This document shows, in pieces, positions 1 to 5,730 of a stretch of 7,384 bases of DNA. How positions within the stretch are numbered: position 1 is the stretch's first letter; the number at the start of each line of letters is the position of its first letter. Under the pieces are notes generated by a model that saw nothing but the letters and a program-made list of their open reading frames with translations, was not told where the DNA came from and did no database searches. A program made the position numbers and the translations under genes. Source of the stretch: Oscillospiraceae bacterium (GTDB lineage: Bacteria; Bacillota; Clostridia; Oscillospirales; Ruminococcaceae); NCBI GenBank assembly GCA_031281115.1, contig JAITFV010000280.1:1-7384 (forward strand). The letters are read 5' to 3'.

Positions 1-16
1 GGATTTTAGTATAAAC
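1..16. repeat. Tail of a hairpin repeat (copy E, cut by window edge)
   Basis: The first 16 bases (GGATTTTAGTATAAAC) are identical to 5028-5043, the tail of the hairpin repeat between the STAS and anti-sigma genes, and resemble the tail of copy D at 5810-5825. Identity stops at base 17. The stem-loop expected to precede this tail would lie outside the window, so this is only the edge of a copy. It lies just 3' of the stop codon of the leftward gene at 43-2031. Confidence 0.6.
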
Positions 17-42
17 TTCCCGTCCTTGATTTGGAACCCGTT

Positions 43-2031
43 CTAATTAAATTTACCTATACTTTTTCTAAGATTATTTTCGTTTGACAACTTGTTTGAT
101 ATACTGTTAGATTTTATGATTTTAATATCCTTATCTTTAGCAATATCGTCGGCGGGCTTCGGCGGGTTAATAATCTTCGCAAGCCCTTTGTTCATGTCGT
201 TTAACTCTTTCTTGGTTATTTTATCGGCGTTATTAAATAAATCCATATGTGCAACTACTTGTTCACCGGCGATTTCATAGTTCCACGCAGTTACGCCGGT
301 GACTTTAATGCCCGAATTGTCTTTGCCGACTTTATCCGCGAACGGAACACACGCTTCTCCGAAGGTGGGGCTTTTCATCATTATATCATTCATAATCGGA
401 GAAAGCTTTTCTGCGATTTTATACTGCGCTAAATCATTAAGATGTGTCTTTTCCGGCCACACAAATCCGTCCGTAGCTATGTATTTTACAGTGTTGACGC
501 TCGGAGTAACGCAAACGCCGATAAGTTCTTCAGCGTCCTTGTAACGTTGAAACGATTCTTTTTGTTCCTCGGTAAGCCCCGGGATAAACAGCTTCATTTC
601 ATGTCTGTAGCTTTGCGTCATATGTATCATAGTTTGGAATTTTCCGTAATCGCCGAGAGTTTCTTTCAGGTCGAACCCTTTCGGGTTAGTTTCTAAGTTA
701 TGCAGCTGTTTGCCCATTCCGAAGAAAGCTTCCGTAATTATTTTACCCTCCGGATTTTTATGGATTTCCTCCCGGGTTTTTAAAATGCCTTTTTCATTAG
801 CTTCTTTTAAAATTTGGGGTAATTTTTCCATTTTTTTATCAAATTCAGCTTTAACCTTATTAGCAGCTGCTTCAATTTGTTTATCACGCTCTTCTTTGAT
901 TAATTTGTTGATATCTGCTCTGTAATCAATTTCCTTTTCGGGGTCGGCGCTGTCAAGCAGCCTTAGTCCCCAGTCGTGCGCGTCGCGGTTATTGTTAAAT
1001 TTCTCGTCGAATTCTTGCCCCGCTTTCTCCCGCGCCTCTTTGATTTCTTTGTCATATTCCACTTGCAGTTCTTTTCTTTTGTTCTCTTGTGCATCCTCTC
1101 CCGCTTTTAAAGCGACGTTCCCCGCATCCTTTATCATCTTGTTATATTCTTTGCCGTACTCGATTTTCTTTTCATCAAATTGGGGAGAATCCGAGCAGAT
1201 TTCCTCCATTGTCATGCCTTTATGGAGCATAAACAAACATTTCTGACCGTAGTGTATGTTAGAGCGAAAGTCAAGACCTAATGCCTCTTCATACTTTTTG
1301 ATTTCTTTAAGAGGTAATTCTTGGTTATTTTCGTCGCGATTGAACAGGGACATATTACGTTCAAAGTTTTTTTCGTGGTCACCGATAGCTTTTTTATACG
1401 GCTCCTGCGAATTCAATAAGTGCTTAGCTTCCAGGCTGCGGGCTTTTATATCCGCCGCAATCGCTTCATGTCGCTTGCTGCGTGTTTCATCACTTTCGTT
1501 TAATACTTCTTTGGCGCGGTCTGCAACGGTTTTATGCTTGTCAAGTTTAGGTAAACCGAAAAACGTCCTTATCTTACCGCCCCACCCGATTTTAGGTTTC
1601 GGATGTTTGAATTTTATATCAGCTTCCACGCCTATGGGCGGTGTAATCTGCATACTGTTATCTTTGCCTTTTTTTACATTACAAAATTCTACTTTTTTAT
1701 CGCCGTCAGCGAGCGCGCCGATAACAGCGGCTTTCATCATTTCGTTTGTAAATAAGCCGTAAGCGTCGTGGGCATCTTTGCTGAATCCGAATGTTTCACG
1801 TACGCTCTTGCCGTTTATGAATACTAAATCGAACTCGTCAAGACCGTTTGCCGTCATCACCTCGCGCTGCTCCTTGCTGAAGGCCGCGCCGATAGTTTTG
1901 TCGTAAATATTTACTCCCGGCTCTGTCTTTTTGCGCTCCGGATATTGCGCAACGTTTTTGCCGTAGTTCGCCATATTAAAGCCTTTTACATCGGGAATCG
2001 TGACGGTTATCGCTTTTTTTGGTTTTGGCAT
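43..2031 (-). CDS. Hypothetical protein, 662 aa, charged, partly coiled-coil
   Basis: I do not recognise this protein and assign no function. It reads as a genuine gene: a long open frame starting at ATG 2031, with a strong ribosome binding site (AGAAGGAG, 2040-2047) eight bases upstream. There is no signal peptide or transmembrane segment, so it is probably cytoplasmic unless exported by a signal-less route. The N-terminal 130 residues look compact, including F68-DLVFINGKSV-78. A basic, aromatic stretch (about 141-167, with GGKIRTFFGL) follows. Residues about 170-230 and 290-425 are rich in Lys, Glu, Ala and Gln in heptad-like spacing and probably form long helices or coiled coils. Residues about 430-620 look globular again (GLTEEQ, TDGFVWPEKTH). 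The last 35 residues are a Lys/Asn/Ser-rich, probably disordered tail. Five scattered cysteines form no metal motif. It sits behind the kinase gene on the same strand, but a repeat with terminator-like hairpins separates them, so it is probably transcribed alone. Confidence 0.85.
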   Translation of the reverse strand: MPKPKKAITVTIPDVKGFNMANYGKNVAQYPERKKTEPGVNIYDKTIGAAFSKEQREVMTANGLDEFDLVFINGKSVRETFGFSKDAHDAYGLFTNEMMKAAVIGALADGDKKVEFCNVKKGKDNSMQITPPIGVEADIKFKHPKPKIGWGGKIRTFFGLPKLDKHKTVADRAKEVLNESDETRSKRHEAIAADIKARSLEAKHLLNSQEPYKKAIGDHEKNFERNMSLFNRDENNQELPLKEIKKYEEALGLDFRSNIHYGQKCLFMLHKGMTMEEICSDSPQFDEKKIEYGKEYNKMIKDAGNVALKAGEDAQENKRKELQVEYDKEIKEAREKAGQEFDEKFNNNRDAHDWGLRLLDSADPEKEIDYRADINKLIKEERDKQIEAAANKVKAEFDKKMEKLPQILKEANEKGILKTREEIHKNPEGKIITEAFFGMGKQLHNLETNPKGFDLKETLGDYGKFQTMIHMTQSYRHEMKLFIPGLTEEQKESFQRYKDAEELIGVCVTPSVNTVKYIATDGFVWPEKTHLNDLAQYKIAEKLSPIMNDIMMKSPTFGEACVPFADKVGKDNSGIKVTGVTAWNYEIAGEQVVAHMDLFNNADKITKKELNDMNKGLAKIINPPKPADDIAKDKDIKIIKSNSISNKLSNENNLRKSIGKFN

Positions 2032-2039
2032 GATGTTTG

Positions 2040-2047
2040 CTCCTTCT
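2040..2047 (-). promoter_or_regulatory. Ribosome binding site of the 662-aa gene
   Basis: On the minus strand AGAAGGAG lies eight bases before ATG 2031. This near-perfect Shine-Dalgarno match fixes the start of the hypothetical protein. Confidence 0.85.
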
Positions 2048-2061
2048 GAACTTTTTCGTAT

Positions 2062-2067
2062 ATTATA
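2062..2067 (-). promoter_or_regulatory. Candidate -10 box for the 662-aa gene
   Basis: The minus strand reads TATAAT here, about 30 bases before the start codon, giving an expected leader of about 24 bases. No good -35 is visible at 16-18 bases. The region where it would sit is the terminal hairpin of repeat copy A, so either the repeat supplies a poor -35 or the promoter depends on an activator. The -10 is seen; the promoter is inferred. Confidence 0.45.
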
Positions 2068-2070
2068 ATC

Positions 2071-2207
2071 GTTTAAATTGAAAACTGTTCCACAGTTTCA
2101 ATTTAAACGGGTTTCCGCTGCGTGAGCGCAGCGGGCGCTGTCGCAAAACAGCGCAAGCCCCTTTAACTTAAAAAGCGAAACGCTTTTTAAGTTAAAGGAC
2201 TATATTA
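2071..2207. repeat. Multi-hairpin intergenic repeat, copy A
   Basis: This 137-base element is built from four consecutive inverted repeats: 2071-2087 with 2093-2108 (16 pairs, one bulged A, 5-base loop); 2115-2122 with 2127-2134 (8 bp); 2135-2141 with 2148-2154 (7 bp); and 2160-2177 with 2181-2198 (18 bp, 3-base loop). Bases 2088-2207 match 7267-7384 in inverted orientation. Apart from a two-base difference in the loop of the third hairpin and loop-sequence orientation that follows from inversion, I find no mismatch. It has no open frame and resembles a REP/BIME-like or MITE-like element. It fills the gap between the kinase gene and the promoter of the 662-aa gene. Confidence 0.9.
2160..2198 (-). 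terminator. Possible bidirectional terminator hairpin after the kinase gene
   Basis: An 18-bp perfect stem with a three-base loop lies about 60 bases after the kinase stop codon. Its core reads AAAAAGCG-TTT-CGCTTTTT on the minus strand, so each arm ends its GC core with a run of T, as in bidirectional intrinsic terminators. The GC core is only three to four pairs and the stem belongs to a repeat element, so termination is inferred. Confidence 0.45.
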
Positions 2208-2257
2208 TATTACGGATGATTATATGTTGTAGCTCAAATTTCTGAAAATTTATTTTT

Positions 2258-3589
2258 TCATCCTTTTATCCTCAGCATAACTGACGCTTGAAACAAATTA
2301 CCCACTGCTTCAAACACAGCTTCACCGCCATATTTCCGCGCCACAACCTCAACCGATGAAACACCGATTCCCGGATGGTTTTCCTCATCGTTGTACTTGC
2401 GCGATATGAACGATTCGCCGTCTTTCTTTATAATACCGTCAAAGCTGTTGTCAATGGTGATAACCAGCAACTTCCCGGTAATTTTAGAATTAATTTTGAT
2501 ATATTTATCGCTGCTTAACTTGCGGCAGGCTTCAATCGCGTTTTCAACACAGTTGCCGAAAATGATACACAAGTCTGAATCGCTAACCCCGGCTTTTTTA
2601 TGAAGTTCGATATGCACATCGAATTGTATGCCTTCGCTTTTTGCTATACCGGCATAATACCATAAAATTGAGTTGACTGCGTAATTCTCGCAAAAAATGA
2701 GTTGAGTATCATCAGGCAGAGAGTCCTTATATTCGTTTATATATTCCGTCAATTTTTGAGTTTCACCTGTGTCAACATAAGATTGAAACACGGACAGATG
2801 ATGCCGCAGGTCGTGCCGCGCCCGTTTTGTATCATCTATATGCTTTTGGAGCGTTTGATAATGCTCTCCCTGCAATAAGAGCTGATTATCCATTACCTTA
2901 ATATGCAGCGCCATATTATATGAGCGCTCTGTTTGCACACCGATATAAAGAATCAGCACCGACAGCGTCGTGGCAATATTGATAAAAGTTATTCCGAAAA
3001 ACAGCAGCGATAAACACAATGCCGTTATCGGAAGAATCATGTATACTAACGAGAACCACAAAAATTTACGACCGAAGACTTTCCGGTAAAACAGCATGAT
3101 TCCCATATTAATAACCATTCCCACGTTCGGGAGGATTTGAGATAACCAAAAAAGCCTCCCCCTGTGATACACGTTATATTCATCTATGAAATAATAGATG
3201 CCGGTGAATTGTGAAGTCACGGTTAAAATCAACGAGAGAGCGCATAAAGAAAAAACTGTGACCTTTATTCCTCGCGGAATTTTTATTTTCAGCTCAATAT
3301 AAGTAAGCAGATAATATGTTATGGCGATTAAAACAAAAACACCGAACATATAATGAAGAAAATTAGAAATACGGATTAAATAATACGCATAAGGCTTCGT
3401 ATTTCCCGTCATAAGCCATGCGACAATATCGGAGGAGACAATCCCGATAGTGGATAAAACAAATCCGCCGAAAATGCGGTTCAGCTTAGAGCGTTTTTCA
3501 AATTCCGTAAGTGCGCAGATAATAATGATTAAAGAAATAACAATACAAAACACGCCTAATGAAACACTGATATAATTAATGGTTTCCAT
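2258..3589 (-). CDS. Membrane sensor histidine kinase, GHKL (AgrC/LytTR-partner) type
   Basis: This 443-residue kinase should sense a signal at the membrane and phosphorylate the adjacent LytTR regulator. The N-terminal half (about 7-218) holds six or seven hydrophobic helices, as in AgrC/VirS-type sensors, with no large extracellular domain. A helical linker (about 220-256) leads to the H-box RHDLRHHL, with His259 the predicted phospho-acceptor. The ATP-binding part shows an N-box (GNCVENAIEAC, 345-355, Asn350) and a G-box (HPGIGVSS, 405-412), followed by a final strand ending at 443. This order and the short N-box are typical of the HATPase_c_5/GHKL group. Start choice: ATG 3589 is preferred, but AGAAAGGA (3603-3610) lies 13 bases upstream, which is long. 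GTG 3598 (4-base spacing) or TTG 3616 would add 3 or 9 residues. It follows the regulator gene after 144 bases, probably in one transcript. No pheromone precursor or processing gene is visible, so the signal is unknown. Confidence 0.93.
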   Translation of the reverse strand: METINYISVSLGVFCIVISLIIIICALTEFEKRSKLNRIFGGFVLSTIGIVSSDIVAWLMTGNTKPYAYYLIRISNFLHYMFGVFVLIAITYYLLTYIELKIKIPRGIKVTVFSLCALSLILTVTSQFTGIYYFIDEYNVYHRGRLFWLSQILPNVGMVINMGIMLFYRKVFGRKFLWFSLVYMILPITALCLSLLFFGITFINIATTLSVLILYIGVQTERSYNMALHIKVMDNQLLLQGEHYQTLQKHIDDTKRARHDLRHHLSVFQSYVDTGETQKLTEYINEYKDSLPDDTQLIFCENYAVNSILWYYAGIAKSEGIQFDVHIELHKKAGVSDSDLCIIFGNCVENAIEACRKLSSDKYIKINSKITGKLLVITIDNSFDGIIKKDGESFISRKYNDEENHPGIGVSSVEVVARKYGGEAVFEAVGNLFQASVMLRIKG

Positions 3590-3733
3590 CTTTTTCACTA
3601 AGTCCTTTCTTTGCAAAATCGAATCGAAAATAATGTTTTCCCGTTTTGATTTAGGACGAGTTCTTATACTGTTTCCCGATAAACATTGGGGCTAATTGTC
3701 ATTTTGGAGATTGGCTATTGTTTGTTTTTTGCT

Positions 3734-4459
3734 TTACATCTCCCTTGAATGTTTGAATAAATAGTCTCTGTAAGCCTGTTTAATCGCAAGCTTATTGTTT
3801 TTGCGGATTGAAACAACTGCACCATTTGTCATAATGAACTCGTTTGCAGCAATATCTTCGATATACCTCATATTAACAATGAAGCTGCGGTGCGTTCGCA
3901 AAAAAGGCTCTCCGGCAAACTCCCTCTCAAGCTCGTTAAGGGAGCGGTAGTTTTTTATTGTTTCCATCGGGGTGTGTATATAACAAGTATGGTCAAATTT
4001 TTCTATGTACATTATGTCTCTGAGAGGAATTCTGACAGTTAATCGTCCGGACAAAACCTCAATTGCCTTAAATGAATCAGAAAACAGCTTCATACATTTA
4101 TTCAAAACTCTCTCTACTTCCGCGTAACCCACGGGCTTCACCAAATACTGCAGAGCCTCGACGGCATAGCTGTCTAAACCGTGGTCAAGGCTGGATGTAG
4201 TAAAGGTGAAGACCATATCCTCGTTCGTTTCCCGTATTTTTCGTGCAACATCAACACCGTTTATGCCCGGCATATATATGTCCAAAAATGCGATTCCCGC
4301 ACTTCTCAAAGCATAAGAATCAGCTAAGAGAGCCTCTCCTGTTTCGTAGACCGAAATCTCCGGGTGGCAGTTGTTTTGGGTAAAATATTTTTTAATATGG
4401 GAATACAAAGTTTCTCTGCATTCGGCAACGTCTTCACATAAGATAACCTTCATAGACAT
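3734..4459 (-). CDS. LytTR-family response regulator (AgrA/LytR type)
   Basis: This is a 241-residue, full-length, two-domain cytoplasmic regulator. The receiver domain (about 3-120) has the acidic pair Glu9-Asp10, phospho-acceptor Asp60 in FLDIYMPGINGVD, a Thr/Ser switch region (FTFTTSS, 84-90) and conserved Lys108 in YLVKPV. The LytTR DNA-binding domain (about 138-236) shows IMYIEKFDHTCYIHT, the signature FLRTHRSFIVNMRYI (186-200) and the terminal RKNNKLA. Such regulators bind pairs of short direct repeats upstream of promoters. ATG 4459 is chosen because AAGGGG lies six bases upstream; a second in-frame ATG at 4453 would be 12 bases away. It is the first gene of a leftward operon with the kinase, regulator before sensor, the reverse of agrC-agrA. 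It is divergent from the STAS gene across 170 bases that carry both promoters, so autoregulation and control of the STAS gene are plausible but not shown. Confidence 0.95.
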   Translation of the reverse strand: MSMKVILCEDVAECRETLYSHIKKYFTQNNCHPEISVYETGEALLADSYALRSAGIAFLDIYMPGINGVDVARKIRETNEDMVFTFTTSSLDHGLDSYAVEALQYLVKPVGYAEVERVLNKCMKLFSDSFKAIEVLSGRLTVRIPLRDIMYIEKFDHTCYIHTPMETIKNYRSLNELEREFAGEPFLRTHRSFIVNMRYIEDIAANEFIMTNGAVVSIRKNNKLAIKQAYRDYLFKHSREM

Positions 4460-4480
4460 TTTCCACCCCTTTTCATTATG

Positions 4481-4509
4481 ATTGTATCATGAAATTAATT
4501 ATTTTTCAA
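4481..4509 (-). promoter_or_regulatory. Sigma-A-like promoter of the regulator-kinase operon
   Basis: On the minus strand a -35 TTGAAA (4504-4509) is followed after exactly 17 bases by a -10 TACAAT (4481-4486). The start of transcription would fall near 4474, leaving a short leader that contains the ribosome binding site of the regulator. The motif is seen directly; its use is inferred. Confidence 0.65.
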
Positions 4510-4560
4510 GCGGAGAAAAAAACCATTCACGGAATAAAACCAACGATTACGAAATGTCTA

Positions 4561-4589
4561 TTGATTTTGAGCGAGAAATTTTATACTAT
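4561..4589 (+). promoter_or_regulatory. Sigma-A-like promoter of the STAS gene
   Basis: TTGATT (4561-4566) and TACTAT (4584-4589) are separated by 17 bases, predicting a start near 4596 and a leader of about 34 bases. It implies that translation begins at ATG 4630 and not at the open frame's first ATG (4489), which lies upstream of this promoter and overlaps the opposing one. Confidence 0.55.
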
Positions 4590-4613
4590 TTGGATAACTG
4601 ATAGGTTTTATCG

Positions 4614-4622
4614 AAAAAGGAG
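4614..4622 (+). promoter_or_regulatory. Ribosome binding site of the STAS gene
   Basis: AAAAAGGAG lies seven bases before ATG 4630. This strong site decides the start of the STAS protein against the upstream in-frame ATG at 4489, whose 47 extra residues have no counterpart in single-domain STAS proteins. Confidence 0.85.
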
Positions 4623-4629
4623 AAATCAC

Positions 4630-4935
4630 ATGGAAATCGCCAGAAAACAAATCGAAGGTGCCGAGATTTTGATTGTAGAAGGAAATATTGACATTGTTAC
4701 AGCACCGAAATTACAAGCTGAGCTGGAGAGCGCTCTGTCATCAACGGCTCATCTTGTGCTTGACTTTAATGGCGTCCGTTATATGTCGTCGGCAGGACTC
4801 CGCGTATTGCTTTCAGGACAGAAAATATCTCAAAGCAAAAATAAAAGCATGGTTTTGAAAAATATTCAAAAAGAAGTCATGGAAGTCTTTGACGTGACCG
4901 GATTCACGAGCATTTTAACGATTGAGCAAGATTAA
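4630..4935 (+). CDS. STAS-domain anti-sigma factor antagonist (RsbV/SpoIIAA-like)
   Basis: This 101-residue protein is a single STAS domain, the usual length for the family. It shows the N-terminal strand EILIVEGNIDIVTAPKL, a second strand HLVLDFNGVRYM, and the phosphorylation loop YMSSAGLRVLLSG (51-63). By alignment with RsbV, Ser54 is the predicted kinase target. The C-terminal part (VMEVFDVTGFTSILTIEQD) fits the last helix and strand. In the family's known role, the unphosphorylated form binds an RsbW/SpoIIAB-type kinase and frees that kinase's partner sigma factor; phosphorylation at the loop Ser reverses this. The next gene on the same strand encodes such a kinase, so the two are the likely pair, although 371 bases of repeats now separate them. 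It is divergent from the LytTR regulator gene. No PP2C phosphatase is present in the window. Confidence 0.93.
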   Translation: MEIARKQIEGAEILIVEGNIDIVTAPKLQAELESALSSTAHLVLDFNGVRYMSSAGLRVLLSGQKISQSKNKSMVLKNIQKEVMEVFDVTGFTSILTIEQD

Positions 4936-4971
4936 GAGATAATACTGTTATCCATTTAAGAAATAGATAGC

Positions 4972-5043
4972 AGGGTTTCGCGCTGCTGCAACAGCGCCAT
5001 CCCTAAAATCCAATAAATCAGTTTATTGGATTTTAGTATAAAC
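4972..5043. repeat. Two-hairpin intergenic repeat, copy C
   Basis: The first hairpin (4972-5004) has an imperfect outer stem and a GCGCTG/CAGCGC core. The second is a perfect 14-bp AT-rich stem (5004-5017 with 5022-5035, loop TCAG). The tail GGATTTTAGTATAAAC (5028-5043) recurs at 1-16 and, diverged, at 5810-5825. Read on the minus strand, it follows the same order as copies A and B: TATA(C/G)T, AT-rich hairpin, GGG, a GCGCTGTTGC-type hairpin, then AAACCC. It lacks their second GC hairpin. I take it as a shorter, diverged member of the same modular family. The AT-rich stem could act as a weak terminator after the STAS gene. Confidence 0.75.
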
Positions 5044-5068
5044 ATATTTTCAATTTAACCGACTACAT

Positions 5069-5143
5069 ATGAAGCAAATGACACTGTATCCGGGAAAATG
5101 TTATTTCTATTCCGATTTTGTGAAGAAAGGACTTAGGGATTGA
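5069..5143 (+). other. 24-codon open frame resembling the 5' end of the anti-sigma gene
   Basis: ATG 5069 opens a frame to TGA 5143 that begins MKQMTLYPGK, close to MKQITIPAK at the start of the anti-sigma protein at 5307. The first bases are also similar (ATGAAGCAAATGACA against ATGAAACAAATTACA). No ribosome binding site precedes it and the frame runs into the palindromic element. It may be a remnant of a duplicated or older anti-sigma start, or chance. I do not claim that it is translated. Confidence 0.25.
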
Positions 5144-5292
5144 CAAGAAATAAAGTTAACAAATCTGACGCAGGGTTTTTGTTGTCAGACAAGGCAAAAT
5201 TTTTCGTAATGCTTTATGCCTTGCGGAAAATTTTAACGCAGTATGGCAACAAAAATACAAGTCAGATGTCAAATTTATTTCTTGGCAATTCC
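5136..5292. mobile_element. 157-bp palindromic MITE-like element
   Basis: The whole segment is one imperfect palindrome centred near 5214. The outer 26 bases (5136-5161 and 5267-5292 reversed) match at 22 positions, with CAAGAAATAAA identical. Further in, TCTGAC, TTTTTGTTG, AAAATTTT and related blocks also pair across the centre. A direct TTA flanks both ends (5133-5135 and 5293-5295), as expected for a 3-base target duplication. It contains no transposase, so if mobile it would depend on one encoded elsewhere. The palindrome is seen directly; the mobile nature is inferred. An RNA copy would fold into one long hairpin upstream of the anti-sigma start codon. Confidence 0.65.
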
Positions 5293-5306
5293 TTAATTTA
5301 AACAAC

Positions 5307-5723
5307 ATGAAACAAATTACAATCCCCGCAAAAATCGAAAGTCTGCAAGAGGTTTTTAATTTTATTAGCAGCGAAATGTCTGTTAAAGAAGCAGGTTTAG
5401 AACAATTTGGCACGATTAAATTAGCTGTTGAGGAAATATTCGCCAACATAGTTCTTTATGCTTATCATCCGGAAGAAGGCGAGGTTAAAATTTTTGTCGC
5501 AGTCGATTCGGAGCAGATTATAATCAAATTTGCAGACAGAGGGGTACCCTTTGACCCGCTTGCTATCCCTGACCACGATATAACCTTGTCTGCCGATGAA
5601 AGAAAAATCGGTGGGCTTGGCGTGTTTATGGTGAAGAAATTTATGAGCAATGTCGAATACCGCCATGAGAACGGATATAATATTCTGACCATTTCTAAGG
5701 ATTTGGGCGAGGGAAAGAATTAA
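5307..5723 (+). CDS. Anti-sigma regulatory factor, RsbW/SpoIIAB-like Ser/Thr kinase
   Basis: This 138-residue protein is a single HATPase_c_2 domain of the usual length. It shows a typical N-terminus (MKQITIPAKIESLQEVFNFI), an N-box LAVEEIFANIVLYAY (39-53, Glu43 and Asn47), a G1 box FADRGVPFDP (75-84, Asp77) and a G2 box IGGLGVFMVKKFM (101-113). In this family the protein binds and inhibits a sigma factor, or another target, and phosphorylates its STAS antagonist; here the likely antagonist is the protein at 4630-4935. The sigma factor that usually follows is absent: the next gene is rfbH under its own promoter, so the target is unknown. The start is odd. ATG 5307 has no Shine-Dalgarno sequence and lies 14 bases after the palindromic element. 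The frame stays open upstream to 5169 but contains no other ATG, GTG or TTG. The start is supported by the family-like N-terminus. Confidence 0.9.
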   Translation: MKQITIPAKIESLQEVFNFISSEMSVKEAGLEQFGTIKLAVEEIFANIVLYAYHPEEGEVKIFVAVDSEQIIIKFADRGVPFDPLAIPDHDITLSADERKIGGLGVFMVKKFMSNVEYRHENGYNILTISKDLGEGKN

Positions 5724-5730
5724 AAAAACA

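Larger units (their letters stand above)
4936..5306. other. 371-base gap between STAS and anti-sigma genes, filled with repeats
   Basis: STAS/anti-sigma pairs are normally adjacent or overlapping, but here they are 371 bases apart. The gap holds, in order, about 36 bases with no recognised signal, a two-hairpin repeat (4972-5043), about 90 bases including a 24-codon open frame that begins like the anti-sigma gene (5069-5143), and a 157-bp palindrome (5136-5292). I found no convincing promoter for the anti-sigma gene: a TTGACA at 5140-5145 has no -10 at the right distance. Confidence 0.8.

Noticed and set aside
1256..1762. A 168-codon plus-strand open frame and several shorter ones inside the 662-aa gene
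   Set aside because: They run antisense to a better-supported gene, have no ribosome binding sites, and have Ser/Leu/Phe-rich compositions typical of reversed Lys/Glu-rich coding DNA.
3598..3611. A 14-base match between the kinase leader (minus strand) and 5124-5137 (AAGAAAGGACTTAG)
   Set aside because: Both are purine-rich ribosome-binding-like stretches. A chance match of this length in a 7-kb AT-rich window is not surprising, and the flanks do not extend it.
3617..3733. Tiny frames between regulator and kinase (for example MTISPNVYRETV) as a candidate signal peptide
   Set aside because: They have 11-12 codons, no ribosome binding site, and no leader or cysteine pattern expected of an AgrD-type precursor.
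4521..4547. Two AACCA-starting near-repeats (4521 and 4538) as LytTR operator half-sites
   Set aside because: Only five to seven bases agree and the 17-base period does not fit the usual spacing well. The match is too weak to annotate.
4489..4629. A 47-residue N-terminal extension of the STAS protein from ATG 4489
   Set aside because: It overlaps both divergent promoters, lacks a ribosome binding site, and the sequence does not look like a STAS N-terminus. ATG 4630 has a strong site.
5156..5449. A 97-codon minus-strand frame covering the palindrome and the anti-sigma start
   Set aside because: It is antisense to the clearly homologous anti-sigma gene and consists largely of palindrome sequence. 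No domain or ribosome binding site was seen.
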